A DNA stretch of 64,000 bases from Paraburkholderia sp. CNPSo 3272 (GCF_024206495.1 NZ_JAMBPQ010000032.1:1-64000), one strand, 5' to 3'. Counted from the first letter of the stretch, positions 47,282-56,561 are shown. Numbers and translations: made by a program. The notes: a model not told the origin generated them from the letters alone.

Positions 47282-47287
47282 ATTATA
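47282..47287 (-). promoter_or_regulatory. -10 box of a probable mnmG promoter
   Basis: A perfect TATAAT on the minus strand, about 66 bases before the mnmG ATG. No good -35 box at normal spacing is visible, so the assignment is tentative. Confidence 0.5.
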
Positions 47288-47349
47288 ACGGTTTCGGCTT
47301 TTCGGCCGTTCACACCCGAATTTGTTCCCGAGATTGGCCCGCGTTGACC

Positions 47350-47384
47350 AAAAAAAGCGGCGTGTTTCACGTGAAACACGCCGC
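47350..47384 (-). terminator. Terminator of the livF-livMG-livH operon built on a parS palindrome
   Basis: A 28-base perfect palindrome (47357-47384) is followed on the minus strand by seven T (47350-47356). It begins 24 bases after the livF stop, so it is a good intrinsic terminator. Its centre is the exact parS 16-mer at 47363-47378, extended by gcggcg arms. Confidence 0.8.
47363..47378. promoter_or_regulatory. parS site, perfect match
   Basis: tgtttcacgtgaaaca, identical to the consensus parS 16-mer, in the intergenic space between mnmG and livF. ParB encoded at 42780-43667 is the expected ligand. Confidence 0.92.
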
Positions 47385-47408
47385 ACATTTCTACAGCGAT
47401 AGGCGAAG

Positions 47409-48158
47409 TCAGACCGGCTTCTTCGCCAACCCGAGATACGTTTCAATCACGCGCGGGTTCTGCGCCAACTGCCCCGCCGGCCCTTCAAGCGCCAGGTCGC
47501 CCGTTTCCAGCACATAGCCGTAGTCGGAAATCTGCAATGCAGCGCGTGCATTCTGCTCGATCAGCAGCGTGGCAACGCCGGTTTGCCTCAGCGCACTGAT
47601 GATGTGGAAGATTTCCTTCACGATCAGCGGCGCAAGACCGAGGCTCGGCTCGTCGAGCATCAACAGATCGGGCTTGCCCATCAAGGCGCGGCCGACTGCG
47701 AGCATCTGGCGCTCGCCGCCCGAAAGCGTGCCAGCGGCCTGCGCCCGGCGCTCCTTCAAGCGCGGAAACAGCGTGAAAACCGGCTCGAGCTGATCGAGAA
47801 AATTACGTTCACCGGCGCGCTTGCGGCGGTACGCGCCGAGCACGAGGTTGTCCTCCACCGTCATCGAGGCAAACAGTTCGCGCTTCTCCGGCACGAGACA
47901 CATGCCACGCGCCACGCGCCGCTCGATCGGCAGAGCGCCGATCTCTTCGCCCATATAAGCGATGCGGCCGCTCGCATGCCCCGTCACGGGCAGCGCGCCC
48001 ATGATGGCGTTGAGCAGCGTGGACTTGCCCGCGCCGTTCGGGCCGATCACGGAGACGATCTGCCCCGCGCCTACCTTGATCGCCGCTTTGTGCAGCGCCT
48101 CGATCTTGCCGTAGCGAACGGCGAGTCCGGAAACTTCCAGTACGGGAGTCGTCATCAT
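47409..48158 (-). CDS. livF: Branched-chain amino acid ABC transporter ATP-binding protein LivF (system 1)
   Basis: 249 residues. Walker [17 protein letters not shown], signature [17 protein letters not shown], Walker [16 protein letters not shown] and switch His region [13 protein letters not shown] are intact. Typical LivF length. The start overlaps the end of the livMG fusion gene by 4 bases, so it is coupled to it. It drives import with the fused LivG ATPase domain. Ends at the parS-containing terminator. Confidence 0.95.
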   Translation of the reverse strand: MMTTPVLEVSGLAVRYGKIEALHKAAIKVGAGQIVSVIGPNGAGKSTLLNAIMGALPVTGHASGRIAYMGEEIGALPIERRVARGMCLVPEKRELFASMTVEDNLVLGAYRRKRAGERNFLDQLEPVFTLFPRLKERRAQAAGTLSGGERQMLAVGRALMGKPDLLMLDEPSLGLAPLIVKEIFHIISALRQTGVATLLIEQNARAALQISDYGYVLETGDLALEGPAGQLAQNPRVIETYLGLAKKPV

Positions 48159-49942
48159 TCCACCCCGCCCAGATACGCTTCCAGAACGGCTGGATCCTTT
48201 TGCACCTCTTGCGGCAAACCTTCTGCGATGCGCGTGCCGAACTCCATCACCACGAGGCGGTCGGTGAGATTCATCACGAAATCCATGTCGTGTTCGACCA
48301 GCAGCACGCTCATCCCCTCTTCTCTCAGTTTGCGAAGCAATGCCGCCAACTGTTGCTTTTCCCGGTAGCGCAGGCCCGCCGCAGGCTCGTCGAGCAGCAG
48401 CAAGGTCGGATCACAGCAGAGCGCGCGGGCAATCTCGAGGATGCGCTGCTGACCGAGCGCGAGGCTGCCCGCTTCGTCATACATATGCTGCTCGAGACCC
48501 ACGCGTCGAATCTGCTTCGCCGCCTCGCTCATGAGCCGCCCTTCTTCCGTGGCATTGAGCTTGGCCACACTGCGCAACACGCCCGCGCGACCACGCAGGT
48601 GCGCGCCGATGGCGACGTTCTCGAGCACCGTCATCGTCGGCAGCAGCTTGACGTGCTGGAACGTGCGGCCAATACCGCGCGCGACGATTTCACGTGAAGT
48701 GAGGCGGTCGATGCGCTCGCCGCGGAACGTGATCTCGCCGCTGGTCGGCTGAAGCACACCGGTCACGAGGTTGAAGGTCGTCGACTTGCCCGCACCGTTG
48801 GGACCGATCAGGCCGATGATCTGCCCCGCCTTCACGTCGAAGCTGACGTCGTTCACCGCCACGAGACCGCCGAACTGCTTGCGCGCCTTGTTCACCGTCA
48901 GCAGCATTTCGCCGGTCGCCGGCTTGCTGCGCTGCGGCAAGGCTTCGGCGTGCTCGGGCACATGCGCCTGCGGGCCGCGCGGGAAGAAGCGCGCCACGAA
49001 CGGCCAGACGCCTCGCCGCGCGTATTGCAGCAGCAGCACCATCAATATGCCGAACACGATGATCTCGAAGTTGCCGTTCTCGCCCAGCAGCTTCGGCAGC
49101 AGGGTTTGCAGCCAGTCCTGCAGCACGGTGAGAATCGCCGCGCCCAGCACTGCGCCCCAGACGTGCGCCACGCCGCCCACCACGGCCATGAAGAGATATT
49201 CGATGCCGTGATTCAGACCGAACGGCGTCGGGTTCACCGCGCGCTGCAAGTGCGCGTACAGGAAGCCCGAAACGGCTGCGAGCACGGCCGCATAGACGAA
49301 GATCACCACGCGCATCCAGCCGGTGTTCACGCCCATGGCCTCGGCCATCATGCCGCCGCCGCGCAGCGCGCGAATCGCGCGCCCCATGCGGCTATTAAGC
49401 AGATTTTGAACAGATAGCACGGACGCAAGCACCACGACCCAGATCAGGTAGTAGATATGGCGGCCCGATTCGAGGTCGATGCCCAGCACGTTCAGCACGG
49501 GAATGCCGTTGATGCCGTCGTACTTGCCTAGCATGTCGAGGTTGCCGAACAGGAAGAACAGCGCGAGGCCCCAGGCGATCGTGCCGAGCGGCAGGAAGTG
49601 GCCCGACAGACGCATCGTGACGAGCCCCAGAACGAGCGCTACGAGCGCCGTGATCACCACGCCGACGATGAGCGCGAGCCACGGCGAAACGCCGTACTGC
49701 GTCGTCAGATAGGCAGTCGCGTAAGCCCCGAGCCCGACGAACGCCGCCTGCCCGAAGCTCGTCATCCCGCCGATGCCGGTGAGCAGCACGAGCCCGATCG
49801 CGACGATCGAATACAGGCCGATGTAGTTGAGCAGCGTGATCCAGTACTCGGGCACATGCACCGGATGAGGCAGCACCGGCAACGCGAACATCACCACGAG
49901 GAACAGCCAGAAGAAGCGGTTGTGCATGACGAATCGTTTCAT
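48155..49942 (-). CDS. Fused LivM permease - LivG ATPase (system 1)
   Basis: 595 residues in one frame. Residues about 1-325 are a LivM-type permease with eight or more hydrophobic segments ([51 protein letters not shown] and the EAA-like [20 protein letters not shown]). After a Pro/Ala linker the LivG ATPase follows (about 350-595): [28 protein letters not shown], signature [16 protein letters not shown] (variant of LSYGQQ), [11 protein letters not shown] and [11 protein letters not shown]. Permease-ATPase fusions of this pair occur in several betaproteobacteria. Between livH and livF. Confidence 0.92.
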   Translation of the reverse strand: MKRFVMHNRFFWLFLVVMFALPVLPHPVHVPEYWITLLNYIGLYSIVAIGLVLLTGIGGMTSFGQAAFVGLGAYATAYLTTQYGVSPWLALIVGVVITALVALVLGLVTMRLSGHFLPLGTIAWGLALFFLFGNLDMLGKYDGINGIPVLNVLGIDLESGRHIYYLIWVVVLASVLSVQNLLNSRMGRAIRALRGGGMMAEAMGVNTGWMRVVIFVYAAVLAAVSGFLYAHLQRAVNPTPFGLNHGIEYLFMAVVGGVAHVWGAVLGAAILTVLQDWLQTLLPKLLGENGNFEIIVFGILMVLLLQYARRGVWPFVARFFPRGPQAHVPEHAEALPQRSKPATGEMLLTVNKARKQFGGLVAVNDVSFDVKAGQIIGLIGPNGAGKSTTFNLVTGVLQPTSGEITFRGERIDRLTSREIVARGIGRTFQHVKLLPTMTVLENVAIGAHLRGRAGVLRSVAKLNATEEGRLMSEAAKQIRRVGLEQHMYDEAGSLALGQQRILEIARALCCDPTLLLLDEPAAGLRYREKQQLAALLRKLREEGMSVLLVEHDMDFVMNLTDRLVVMEFGTRIAEGLPQEVQKDPAVLEAYLGGVE

Positions 49943-49946
49943 CGCA

Positions 49947-51002
49947 TCACTCCTCTTCCTCTTCGGCGTGCGGCGTCGAGAGCGAGCGCCACAGCAGCAC
50001 CGGGATGATCAGCGTAAACACGATCACTTCCTTGTAAGAGCTCGCCCAGAACGACGAGTACGACTCCAGCAGGCCCACGAGCACGGAACCCGCCGCAGCC
50101 AGCGGATAGCTCACCAGACCGCCGATAATGGCGCCGACGAAGCCCTTGAGGCCGATCAGGAAGCCTGAGTCGTAGTAGATGGTGGTGAGCGGCGAGACGA
50201 GAATGCCGCACAGCGCACCGAGGCCCGCGGCGAGCGTGAACGCGAGCCGCCCGGCCTGCGTGGTGCCGATGCCGACGAGCCGCGCGCCGAGCCGGTTCAC
50301 CGAGGTCGCGCGCAGCGCCTTGCCCGAGATCGTGCGATCGAAATAGAGATACAGGGCGACGATCAACACGGCGGCCGTGCCGATCACCCAGAGGCTTTGG
50401 CCCGAGATCGACAGGCTGCCGATGTTGAACGTGGCGTCGGAGAACGCATTCGTGCGCGAGCCTTCCGCGCCGAACATCACTAGCCCGAGGCCCACCATCG
50501 CAAAGTGCACGGCCACCGCGACGATCAGCAGCAGCAGCGTGGTCGCTTCGGCGATCGGCTCATACGCGAGGCGATAGATGAACGGCCCCATCGGCACCAC
50601 GATCGCGAGTGTGAGCGCAATCTGGACGAGCATCGGCAGCTGCTGGCTCGCTACCCCGCGCGTCACCGCATAAAGCGCGATGGGAAAGAGCAGATACTTG
50701 CCGGCAAGCGTCACGAGCGTGCGCGCCGCGTGGCGCCGCCGTTCGGCGTGACGCACGAGTGCGGCGGTCTCGACCAGGAAGCACGCCGCGCCGAGCGCGA
50801 CGAGCAGCCAGCAGGTGGCCGGAAACTTCTGCGATTGCAGCGCGGCGAGCGTGAGCGCGCCATACGAAACGAATTCGCCCTGCGGAATGAAGATCACCCG
50901 CGTGACCGAGAACACCAGCACCAGGGCGAGCGCAAGCAGCGCATAGATCGCACCGGTGGTGATGCCGTCCTGCGCGAGGATCGCGGCGATCGATAAATCC
51001 AT
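49947..51002 (-). CDS. livH: Branched-chain amino acid ABC transporter permease LivH (system 1)
   Basis: 351 residues from ATG 51002 (MDLSIAAILAQDGITTGAIY); AGGGGAG lies a few bases upstream. LivH hallmarks: ALLALALVLVFSVTRVIFIPQGEFVSYGAL, a cytosolic loop rich in Arg (VRHAERRRHAARTL), GSLSISGQSLWVIG, LRATSVNRLGARLVGIGTTQ (EAA-type contact) and GAIIGGLVSYPLAAAGSVLVGL. Longer than E. coli LivH because of an extra segment after residue 60. Ends in Glu-rich HAEEEEE. Stop lies 4 bases before the livMG start. Confidence 0.93.
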   Translation of the reverse strand: MDLSIAAILAQDGITTGAIYALLALALVLVFSVTRVIFIPQGEFVSYGALTLAALQSQKFPATCWLLVALGAACFLVETAALVRHAERRRHAARTLVTLAGKYLLFPIALYAVTRGVASQQLPMLVQIALTLAIVVPMGPFIYRLAYEPIAEATTLLLLIVAVAVHFAMVGLGLVMFGAEGSRTNAFSDATFNIGSLSISGQSLWVIGTAAVLIVALYLYFDRTISGKALRATSVNRLGARLVGIGTTQAGRLAFTLAAGLGALCGILVSPLTTIYYDSGFLIGLKGFVGAIIGGLVSYPLAAAGSVLVGLLESYSSFWASSYKEVIVFTLIIPVLLWRSLSTPHAEEEEE

Positions 51003-51197
51003 ACTCCCCTCTTCCTGAAACCTTCTGGAACCTGGAAAAACAGCGACGTCGAAAAACGGAAATGCTGGTGAACCGTGCGAGTCGCGGTTCGGACTTCGCG
51101 TATGAAAAGCCGGTGCGCAGAGGTAAATCCGCGCACCGGTCATGCTTGTCCTTGCTTGTGCTCGATTGTCAGTGGCCAGAATGACGCCGTGACGCGC

Positions 51198-51222
51198 GCG
51201 CGTGTTTCACGGGAAAACGCGC
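51198..51222. promoter_or_regulatory. Degenerate parS-like hairpin downstream of the first binding-protein gene
   Basis: The 16 bases at 51203-51218 (tgtttcacgggaaaac) match parS at 13 of 16 and are flanked by gcgcg arms that can form a hairpin. There is no T-tract. It lies 24 bases past the stop at 51246, just as the true parS lies past livF. Confidence 0.35.
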
Positions 51223-51245
51223 GGCGCTTTCCCGTGCGCCGCACC

Positions 51246-52415
51246 TTATTCGCTCTGCAGCTTCCACTTGTTGTTGACGATCTCGACGATCACACGTGCG
51301 CGCTGGTCGAGGCCCGCATGATCCGTCGCGCTCATGTTGAAGATGCCGTGCGCGCCCGCCACGTCCTGCGAGTTTTCGAGCGCGGCGCGCAGCGCCACGC
51401 GGAACGCCTCGGTGCCCGGCTGGCCCGCCTTCAAGGCGACCGGAATCGCGCGCTGGAGCAACTGGCCGGCGTCCCATGCATGACCGCCGAAGGTCGCCAC
51501 CGTGCCAACGCCATAGGCCTTCTCATAGGCCGTCTTGTAGGCCAGCGCCGACTTCTTCACAGGGTTCGAATCGGGCAACTGGTCGGCCACGAGGATCGGG
51601 CCCGCGGGCAGCAGTTCGCCTTCGCAATCCTTGCCGCAGACGCGCAGGAAGTCGTTATTCGCCACGCCGTGCGTCTGATAGATCCTGCCCTTGTAGCCGC
51701 GATCCTTGAGCGTGGTCGCGGGCAGCGCCGCGGGCGTGCCCGAGCCGGCGATCAGGATCGCGTCGGGGTTCGCCGACATCAGCTTGAGCGCCTGGCCCGT
51801 CACCGACGAGTCGGTGCGGTTATAGCGCTCGTTCGCCACGATCTTGAGATTGTGCTTTCCGGCCGCGCTGGTGAACTCCTTGAGCCAGCTGTCGCCGTAG
51901 GCGTCGGTGAAGCCGATGAAGCCCACCGTCTTCACGCCCTGCTTCTCCATGTAGCTCGCGAGCGCGTCGGCCATCAGGCTGTCGTTCTGCGGCGTCTTGA
52001 AGGCCCACTGACGCTTCGCGTCGATCGGCTCGACGATCGCGGCGGATGCGGCGAGCGAAATCATCGGCGTCTTGCCCTGCGCGACGACGTCGAGCATGGC
52101 GAGCGAGTTCGGCGTGACCGACGAGCCGATGATAGCGTCCACGTGGTCTTCGTCGATCAGCTTGTGCGTGTTCTGCACGGCCTTGCTCGTGTCCGAGGCG
52201 TCGTCGAGCACGATGTACTGCACGCTCTTGCCCGCGATTTCCTTGGGCAGCAGCGCGATGGTGTTCTTCTCCGGAATGCCGAGCGACGCGGCCGGCCCCG
52301 TTGCCGAGAGCGTCACGCCAATCTTCACCTGCGCAGCGGCGATGCCCGCCGCGCCCATCAGCGCCGCTGCGAGTCCGGCACTGATCGAGCTCAATACCCA
52401 CTTCTTCGTTTTCAT
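51246..52415 (-). CDS. Branched-chain amino acid ABC substrate-binding protein (system 1, copy A)
   Basis: 389 residues. Signal peptide MKTKKWVLSSISAGLAAALM then GAAGIAAA with cleavage after AAA. Type I binding fold: VKIGVTLSATGPAASLGIPE, YIVLDDASDTSKAVQNTHKL, GSSVTPNSLAMLDVV, TVGFIGFTDAYGDSWLKEF, IYQTHGVANNDFLRVCG (two Cys in the CGKDCEGE loop, probably a disulfide) and FGGHAWDAGQLLQRA. It should deliver ligand to LivH/LivMG/LivF. It is closely related over its whole length to the next gene upstream (52733-53905), so the two arose by tandem duplication. livH begins about 240 bases downstream. Confidence 0.93.
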   Translation of the reverse strand: MKTKKWVLSSISAGLAAALMGAAGIAAAQVKIGVTLSATGPAASLGIPEKNTIALLPKEIAGKSVQYIVLDDASDTSKAVQNTHKLIDEDHVDAIIGSSVTPNSLAMLDVVAQGKTPMISLAASAAIVEPIDAKRQWAFKTPQNDSLMADALASYMEKQGVKTVGFIGFTDAYGDSWLKEFTSAAGKHNLKIVANERYNRTDSSVTGQALKLMSANPDAILIAGSGTPAALPATTLKDRGYKGRIYQTHGVANNDFLRVCGKDCEGELLPAGPILVADQLPDSNPVKKSALAYKTAYEKAYGVGTVATFGGHAWDAGQLLQRAIPVALKAGQPGTEAFRVALRAALENSQDVAGAHGIFNMSATDHAGLDQRARVIVEIVNNKWKLQSE

Positions 52416-52673
52416 TGCGCGTCTCCAAACGCTTGCTCTACGTGTTGTCGATTGATCCTGCGCCGATTACTAGGATGTTCGTAAATCGACGCCGGCCTTT
52501 GAGTGTAGTAATCGGGATCGCGCGTGTAATGCATGGTTTTCCCTGCCTGCGGCGGCGCACAAGCCGCCGCGCGCCAAGGTGCGCTTTCCGCTTTTATCGA
52601 CTGCCTGCTGCCTTGCCCTTACTGCCTTCCCTGCTGCTGCGAAATGCGCTGCGAATCTGTTGCCACGGCAACA

Positions 52674-52705
52674 AAAAAGGCACCTCAATCGAGCGTGCCT
52701 TTTTG
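52674..52705 (-). terminator. Terminator after the second binding-protein gene
   Basis: Arms aaaaaaggcac / gtgcctttttt-like (52675-52684 with 52696-52705) with loop ctcaatcgagc. On the minus strand the run ends in TTTTTT. It lies 28 bases past the stop at 52733, so copy B is its own transcript or at least partly separated from copy A. Confidence 0.82.
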
Positions 52706-52732
52706 GTGTTTCATGCTTCGTTCAACCGGCGC

Positions 52733-53905
52733 TCAATCGCCGGCGAGTTTCCACTTGCCGCCGACGATCTCCACCATCACGCGGGCACGCTGGTCGAGAC
52801 CCGCGTGGTCGGTCGCGCTCATGTTGAAGATGCCGTGCGCGCCGGCCACGTCATGCGAGTTTTCGAGCGCGGCGCGCAGCGCTTCGCGAAAGGCCTTCGA
52901 GCCCGGCTGACCCGCTTTGAGCGCGAGCGCAATCGCGTGCTGGAGCAAGAGGCCCGCGTCCCAGGCGTGACCGCCGAAAGTCGAGATCGAGCCTGCGCCA
53001 TAGGCCTTTTCATACGCTGCCTTATACGCAAGCGCCGACTGCTTCACGGGATTCGAATCCGGCAATTGATCGGCGACGAGCAGGGGCCCGGCGGGCAGCC
53101 AGGTGCCGTCGCAGTCCTTGCCGCACACGCGCAGGAAGTCGTTGTTGGCCACGCCGTGCGTCTGGTAGTACTTGCCGGCGTAGCCGCGCTCCTTGAGCGT
53201 TCTCTGCGGTAGCGCGGCCGGCGTGCCCGCACCCGCGATGAGGACTGCGTCGGGGTGCTGCGAGATCATCTTGAGCACCTGGCCCGTGACCGAGGCATCG
53301 TTACGCGCGAAGCGTTCGTTCGCCACGACCTTGATGTTCTGTTTGGCAGCGGCCGCGCTGAATTCCTTGTACCAGCTCTCGCCATAGGCGTCTGCGAAGC
53401 CGATGAAGGCCACCGTCTTCACGCCGTGCGCGGCCATGTGCTGCGCGATGGCGCCGGCCATCAGCGCGTCGTTCTGCGGCGTCTTGAAGACCCACGAGCG
53501 TTTGGCATCCATCGGCTCGACGATCGAGGCCGCTGCGGCCATTGAGATCATCGGCGTGGACGTTTCCGCAGCCACGTCGATCATGGCGAGCGAGTTGGGC
53601 ACGACCGTCGAGCCGATCAAGGCGTCGACGTGATCTTCGCTCGTGAGCTTGCGTGCGTTCTTCACCGCCTGGGTGGAATCCGTGGCGTCGTCGAGCACGA
53701 TGTAATCGACTTTCTGGCCCGCGATTTCCTTCGGCAGCAGCGCAACCGTGTTCTTTTCCGGAATCCCGAGCGAGGCAGCCGGCCCCGTCGCCGACAGCGT
53801 CACACCGATCTTCACATCTGCATGCGCCCCGCCTGCCGTCGCGGCGAGCACCCCGGTCGCGACGCAGGCCGCCCCCATCCAACGCAAAACCAACTGCATC
53901 TCCAC
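52733..53905 (-). CDS. Branched-chain amino acid ABC substrate-binding protein (system 1, copy B)
   Basis: 390 residues, same domain plan and many identical blocks as copy A (VKIGVTLSATGPAASLGIPE, YIVLDDATDSTQAVKNARKL, THGVANNDFLRVCGKDCDG, FGGHAWDAGLLLQHA). Signal peptide MEMQLVLRWMGAACVATGVL then AATAGGAHA. Differences cluster in the N-terminus and in ligand-contact stretches, so specificity may differ. Own terminator at 52674. Upstream is 680 bases without a gene. Confidence 0.92.
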   Translation of the reverse strand: MEMQLVLRWMGAACVATGVLAATAGGAHADVKIGVTLSATGPAASLGIPEKNTVALLPKEIAGQKVDYIVLDDATDSTQAVKNARKLTSEDHVDALIGSTVVPNSLAMIDVAAETSTPMISMAAAASIVEPMDAKRSWVFKTPQNDALMAGAIAQHMAAHGVKTVAFIGFADAYGESWYKEFSAAAAKQNIKVVANERFARNDASVTGQVLKMISQHPDAVLIAGAGTPAALPQRTLKERGYAGKYYQTHGVANNDFLRVCGKDCDGTWLPAGPLLVADQLPDSNPVKQSALAYKAAYEKAYGAGSISTFGGHAWDAGLLLQHAIALALKAGQPGSKAFREALRAALENSHDVAGAHGIFNMSATDHAGLDQRARVMVEIVGGKWKLAGD

Positions 53906-54272
53906 TCCTTCTATTCGTTTTCTTTATTGCTACGGATTTGTGGCGCACCGCGGCCGATTACCTCATACGCAAATCGATAAGCGGCTGCGGGAAATCAACG
54001 CAAAAATGCTGACCGCACGGTCGGTGATTGGCGAGTGTAGCGGTCTGCGTATTCAGATGGCAAGCGCTTTCCATCTGCTTACAGTGAGCAGGATTGCGCG
54101 CTCGCTTTGCGTAATGCGCAAACGCTTGTGCTGCGGGCGAGGTCCGGCCCGCGGCCCGATTTGCGTAATTTGGGAAAGGAATAATCGGCGCTTGCGAAGG
54201 TGCGTAAGTCGCATGCCACGCAGCCGAAAAAGATGATCGGCCCGCCGTCGAAAACAGGCGCGTAGAAATATA
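53906..54272. other. Gene-free region upstream of copy B
   Basis: Part of a 680-base gap. It should hold the promoter of copy B on the minus strand. It is more AT-rich than the surroundings, with no gene and no clear repeat. I could not place -35/-10 boxes with confidence. Confidence 0.4.
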
Positions 54273-54308
54273 AAAAGCGCTGTTGGACTCTCGTCCAACA
54301 GCGCTTCC
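54273..54308 (-). terminator. Strong rho-independent terminator, minus strand
   Basis: Perfect 15-bp-class hairpin: arms agcgctgttggac / gtccaacagcgct around a tctc loop, followed on the minus strand by TTTTTATATTT. It lies 280 bases past the livM stop at 54589; it may end the system 2 liv operon or a small RNA encoded in between. Confidence 0.85.
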
Positions 54309-54588
54309 TTGTCCGGGCACTTGGTGCCTCAGTTGTCTCCTCGTTCTCCACCTGCAAATTCGGTGCATCAGAACTAAGTGCAACTTTAAACTTCACCCCC
54401 CTCTGCAGCAACTAGCATTTACCCTAGTGGTGCAGTGCGGCACCGAATTGGGGCGCGTCGCCACAGATTTGTCGCACGGCGGCCCTCTGCGGGATGCCGC
54501 AGCGCGACATCTTTGCGCGGGCTATGCCACCTCGGGCGGGCGGCCGATCATTCTATCGCAGTCCGGAGTAGTCCGGCACGCCCGGCCG
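54309..54588 (-). other. 280-base segment between livM and its distant terminator
   Basis: No credible ORF (frames here look like shadows). On the minus strand a GAGGAGACAACTGAGG purine-rich stretch and a tagggtaaatgctag stretch are visible. Either a long 3-prime UTR or a small RNA ending at 54273. A near-sigma54 spacing (TG-N10-GC) around 54350-54365 lacks the -24 GG, so it is not called. Confidence 0.3.
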
Positions 54589-55563
54589 TCACGCGCGCAG
54601 GGGCCGCACGCGCGCCACGATCTCGCCGACAATGCCGCGCCGGAATGCCAGCACGCAGGCAATGAAAATGATGCCCGTGACGATCGTTGTGGACTCACCG
54701 AGTGAGCGGAACCACTCGACGCCCGTCCCTCTTGCGAGCGCCGTGCCGATATCGCCCAGCCGGTCCTCCAGCGCGACGATGAGGGTTGCGCCGAGCAGCG
54801 GCCCGAACAGCGTGCCCATGCCGCCCACAAGCGTCATGAGGATCACGAGACCCGACATGGTCCAGTACGCGTCGCCGAGCGTTTCGAAGCCGAGCACGAG
54901 CACCTTCAGCGCGCCGGCTAGACCCGCGAGCCCCGCCGACAACACGAACGCGAGCAGCTTGAAGCGGTCGGTGTCGTAGCCGAGCGAGACGGCGCGCGGC
55001 TCGTTCTCCTTGATCGCCACGAGTACCTGCCCGAACGGCGAATGCACGATGCGCACGATCAGACCGAACGCGAGCACCATTACGACTAGCACGACGTAGT
55101 AGAGCGAGAGATCGGAACCGAGCGAAAGCACGCCGAACAGCTTGCCGCGCGGCACGCCCTGCAGACCGTCTTCGCCGTGCGTGAACGGCGCCTGCAGGAA
55201 CACGAAATAGACCATCTGCGCGAGCGCGAGCGTGACCATCGAAAAGTAGATGCCCTGCCGGCGAATCGCGAAGATGCCAACCACGAGCCCGAGGACCGTG
55301 GCGACCGCCGTGCCCGCGAGGACGCCCACCTCGGGCGTGAAATTGAGCGACTGGATCGCGTAGCCTGCCGTATAGCCCGCGCTCGCGAGAAACATCGCAT
55401 GGCCGAACGAAAGCAGGCCCGTGTAGCCGATCAGCAGGTTGAACGCCGCGGCGAACAGGGCGAAGCACAACACCTTCATCACGAAGAGCGGATAGGCGCC
55501 GGCGAACGGCGCGACGATCAGCCCGATCAGCAACAAACCATAGAGCGCTTTTCTTTGCATCAT
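54589..55563 (-). CDS. livM: Branched-chain amino acid ABC transporter permease LivM (system 2)
   Basis: 324 residues from ATG 55563 (MMQRKALYGLLLIGLIVAPF); the start overlaps the livH stop by 4 bases. LivM features: IGYTGLLSFGHAMFLASAGY, GLVVGIFAIRRQGIYFSMVT, HGEDGLQGVPRGKLFG, IKENEPRAVSLGYDTDRFKL (EAA contact loop) and GGMGTLFGPLLGATLIVAL. Membrane partner of the upstream LivH. Last gene of system 2 on this strand before a 280-base tail and a strong terminator. Confidence 0.94.
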   Translation of the reverse strand: MMQRKALYGLLLIGLIVAPFAGAYPLFVMKVLCFALFAAAFNLLIGYTGLLSFGHAMFLASAGYTAGYAIQSLNFTPEVGVLAGTAVATVLGLVVGIFAIRRQGIYFSMVTLALAQMVYFVFLQAPFTHGEDGLQGVPRGKLFGVLSLGSDLSLYYVVLVVMVLAFGLIVRIVHSPFGQVLVAIKENEPRAVSLGYDTDRFKLLAFVLSAGLAGLAGALKVLVLGFETLGDAYWTMSGLVILMTLVGGMGTLFGPLLGATLIVALEDRLGDIGTALARGTGVEWFRSLGESTTIVTGIIFIACVLAFRRGIVGEIVARVRPLRA

Positions 55564-56444
55564 CGTTCCTTGCCGAAGAGACCCGCGGGGCGAATCAGCA
55601 GCACGATCGCCATGATTACGAACACCACGGTCGCGGAGGCCTCGGGCCAGAACACCCGCGTGAAGCCTTCGATCACGCCGAGCATGAGGCCGGTGAGGAT
55701 CGAGCCCATGATCGAGCCCATGCCGCCGATCACGACCACGGCGAAGACGGTGATGATCATCGGTTGGCCCATGAGCGGAGAGACCTGGATCACGGGCGCG
55801 GCGAGTACGCCCGCAAACGCCGCGAGTGCGACGCCGAAGCCGTAGGTCAGCGTGATCATGAGCGGCACGTTGATGCCGAACGCCTCGACGAGCTTGGGGT
55901 TCTCCGTGCCCGCGCGCAGATACGCGCCAAGGCGTGTCTTTTCGATTACGAACCAGGTCGCGAAGCACACGGCAAGCGAAGCCACCACCACCCAGGCGCG
56001 ATAGTTGGGCAAATACATAAAGCCTAGATTCGTCGCGCCGGCGAGCAGGTCAGGCACATCATAGGGCTGCCCCGACGAGCCGTAGATCGAGCGGAACACG
56101 CCCTCCACCACGAGCGTGAGACCGAAAGTGAGCAGGAGTCCGTACAGATGATCGAGCTTATAAAGCCAGCGCAGCATGGAGCGCTCGATCACGACGCCGA
56201 ACAGGCCGACCACGAGCGGAGCGACGACGAGCATCACCCAGTAAGGCAGGTCGAAGTACGCGAGCCCCATCCACGTAAGCATCGCGCCCAGCATGAACAA
56301 CGCGCCGTGGGCGAAGTTGATCACGTTGAGCATGCCGAAAATCACCGCGAGACCGAGGCTCAGGATCGCGTAGAACGAGCCGTTCACGAGCCCGAGCAGC
56401 AACTGGCTCAGCATTGCCGGAAGCGGAATGCCAAAAATCGTCAT
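55560..56444 (-). CDS. livH: Branched-chain amino acid ABC transporter permease LivH (system 2)
   Basis: 294 residues from ATG 56444 (MTIFGIPLPAMLSQLLLGLV); an in-frame ATG 7 codons earlier has no better ribosome site. LivH features: GSFYAILSLGLAVIFGMLNV, INFAHGALFMLGAMLTWMG, TRLGAYLRAGTENPKLVEA (EAA contact) and VVIGGMGSIMGSILTGL. Shorter and more canonical than the LivH of system 1, so the two importers are not a recent duplication. It begins 118 bases downstream of the binding-protein gene of the same system. Confidence 0.92.
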   Translation of the reverse strand: MTIFGIPLPAMLSQLLLGLVNGSFYAILSLGLAVIFGMLNVINFAHGALFMLGAMLTWMGLAYFDLPYWVMLVVAPLVVGLFGVVIERSMLRWLYKLDHLYGLLLTFGLTLVVEGVFRSIYGSSGQPYDVPDLLAGATNLGFMYLPNYRAWVVVASLAVCFATWFVIEKTRLGAYLRAGTENPKLVEAFGINVPLMITLTYGFGVALAAFAGVLAAPVIQVSPLMGQPMIITVFAVVVIGGMGSIMGSILTGLMLGVIEGFTRVFWPEASATVVFVIMAIVLLIRPAGLFGKER

Positions 56445-56561
56445 GAAAGCCGCCCATTGACGCATTAACGCATTAACGGATTACGCAATCATGCCGCGCC
56501 CGGCGCACCCGCTTCGGGGCGCCGGGCGCGGCATCCGACTGCAGCATTTACGCGCGCGCGC

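Noticed and set aside
48686-48701. TTTCACGTGAA core inside the livMG gene as a third parS
   Set aside because: Only 11 of 16 positions match; the outer bases fail on both sides.
54350-54365. Sigma54-like promoter on the minus strand
   Set aside because: GC at -12 and the spacing fit, but the -24 GG is TG and no enhancer-binding protein or dependent gene is apparent.
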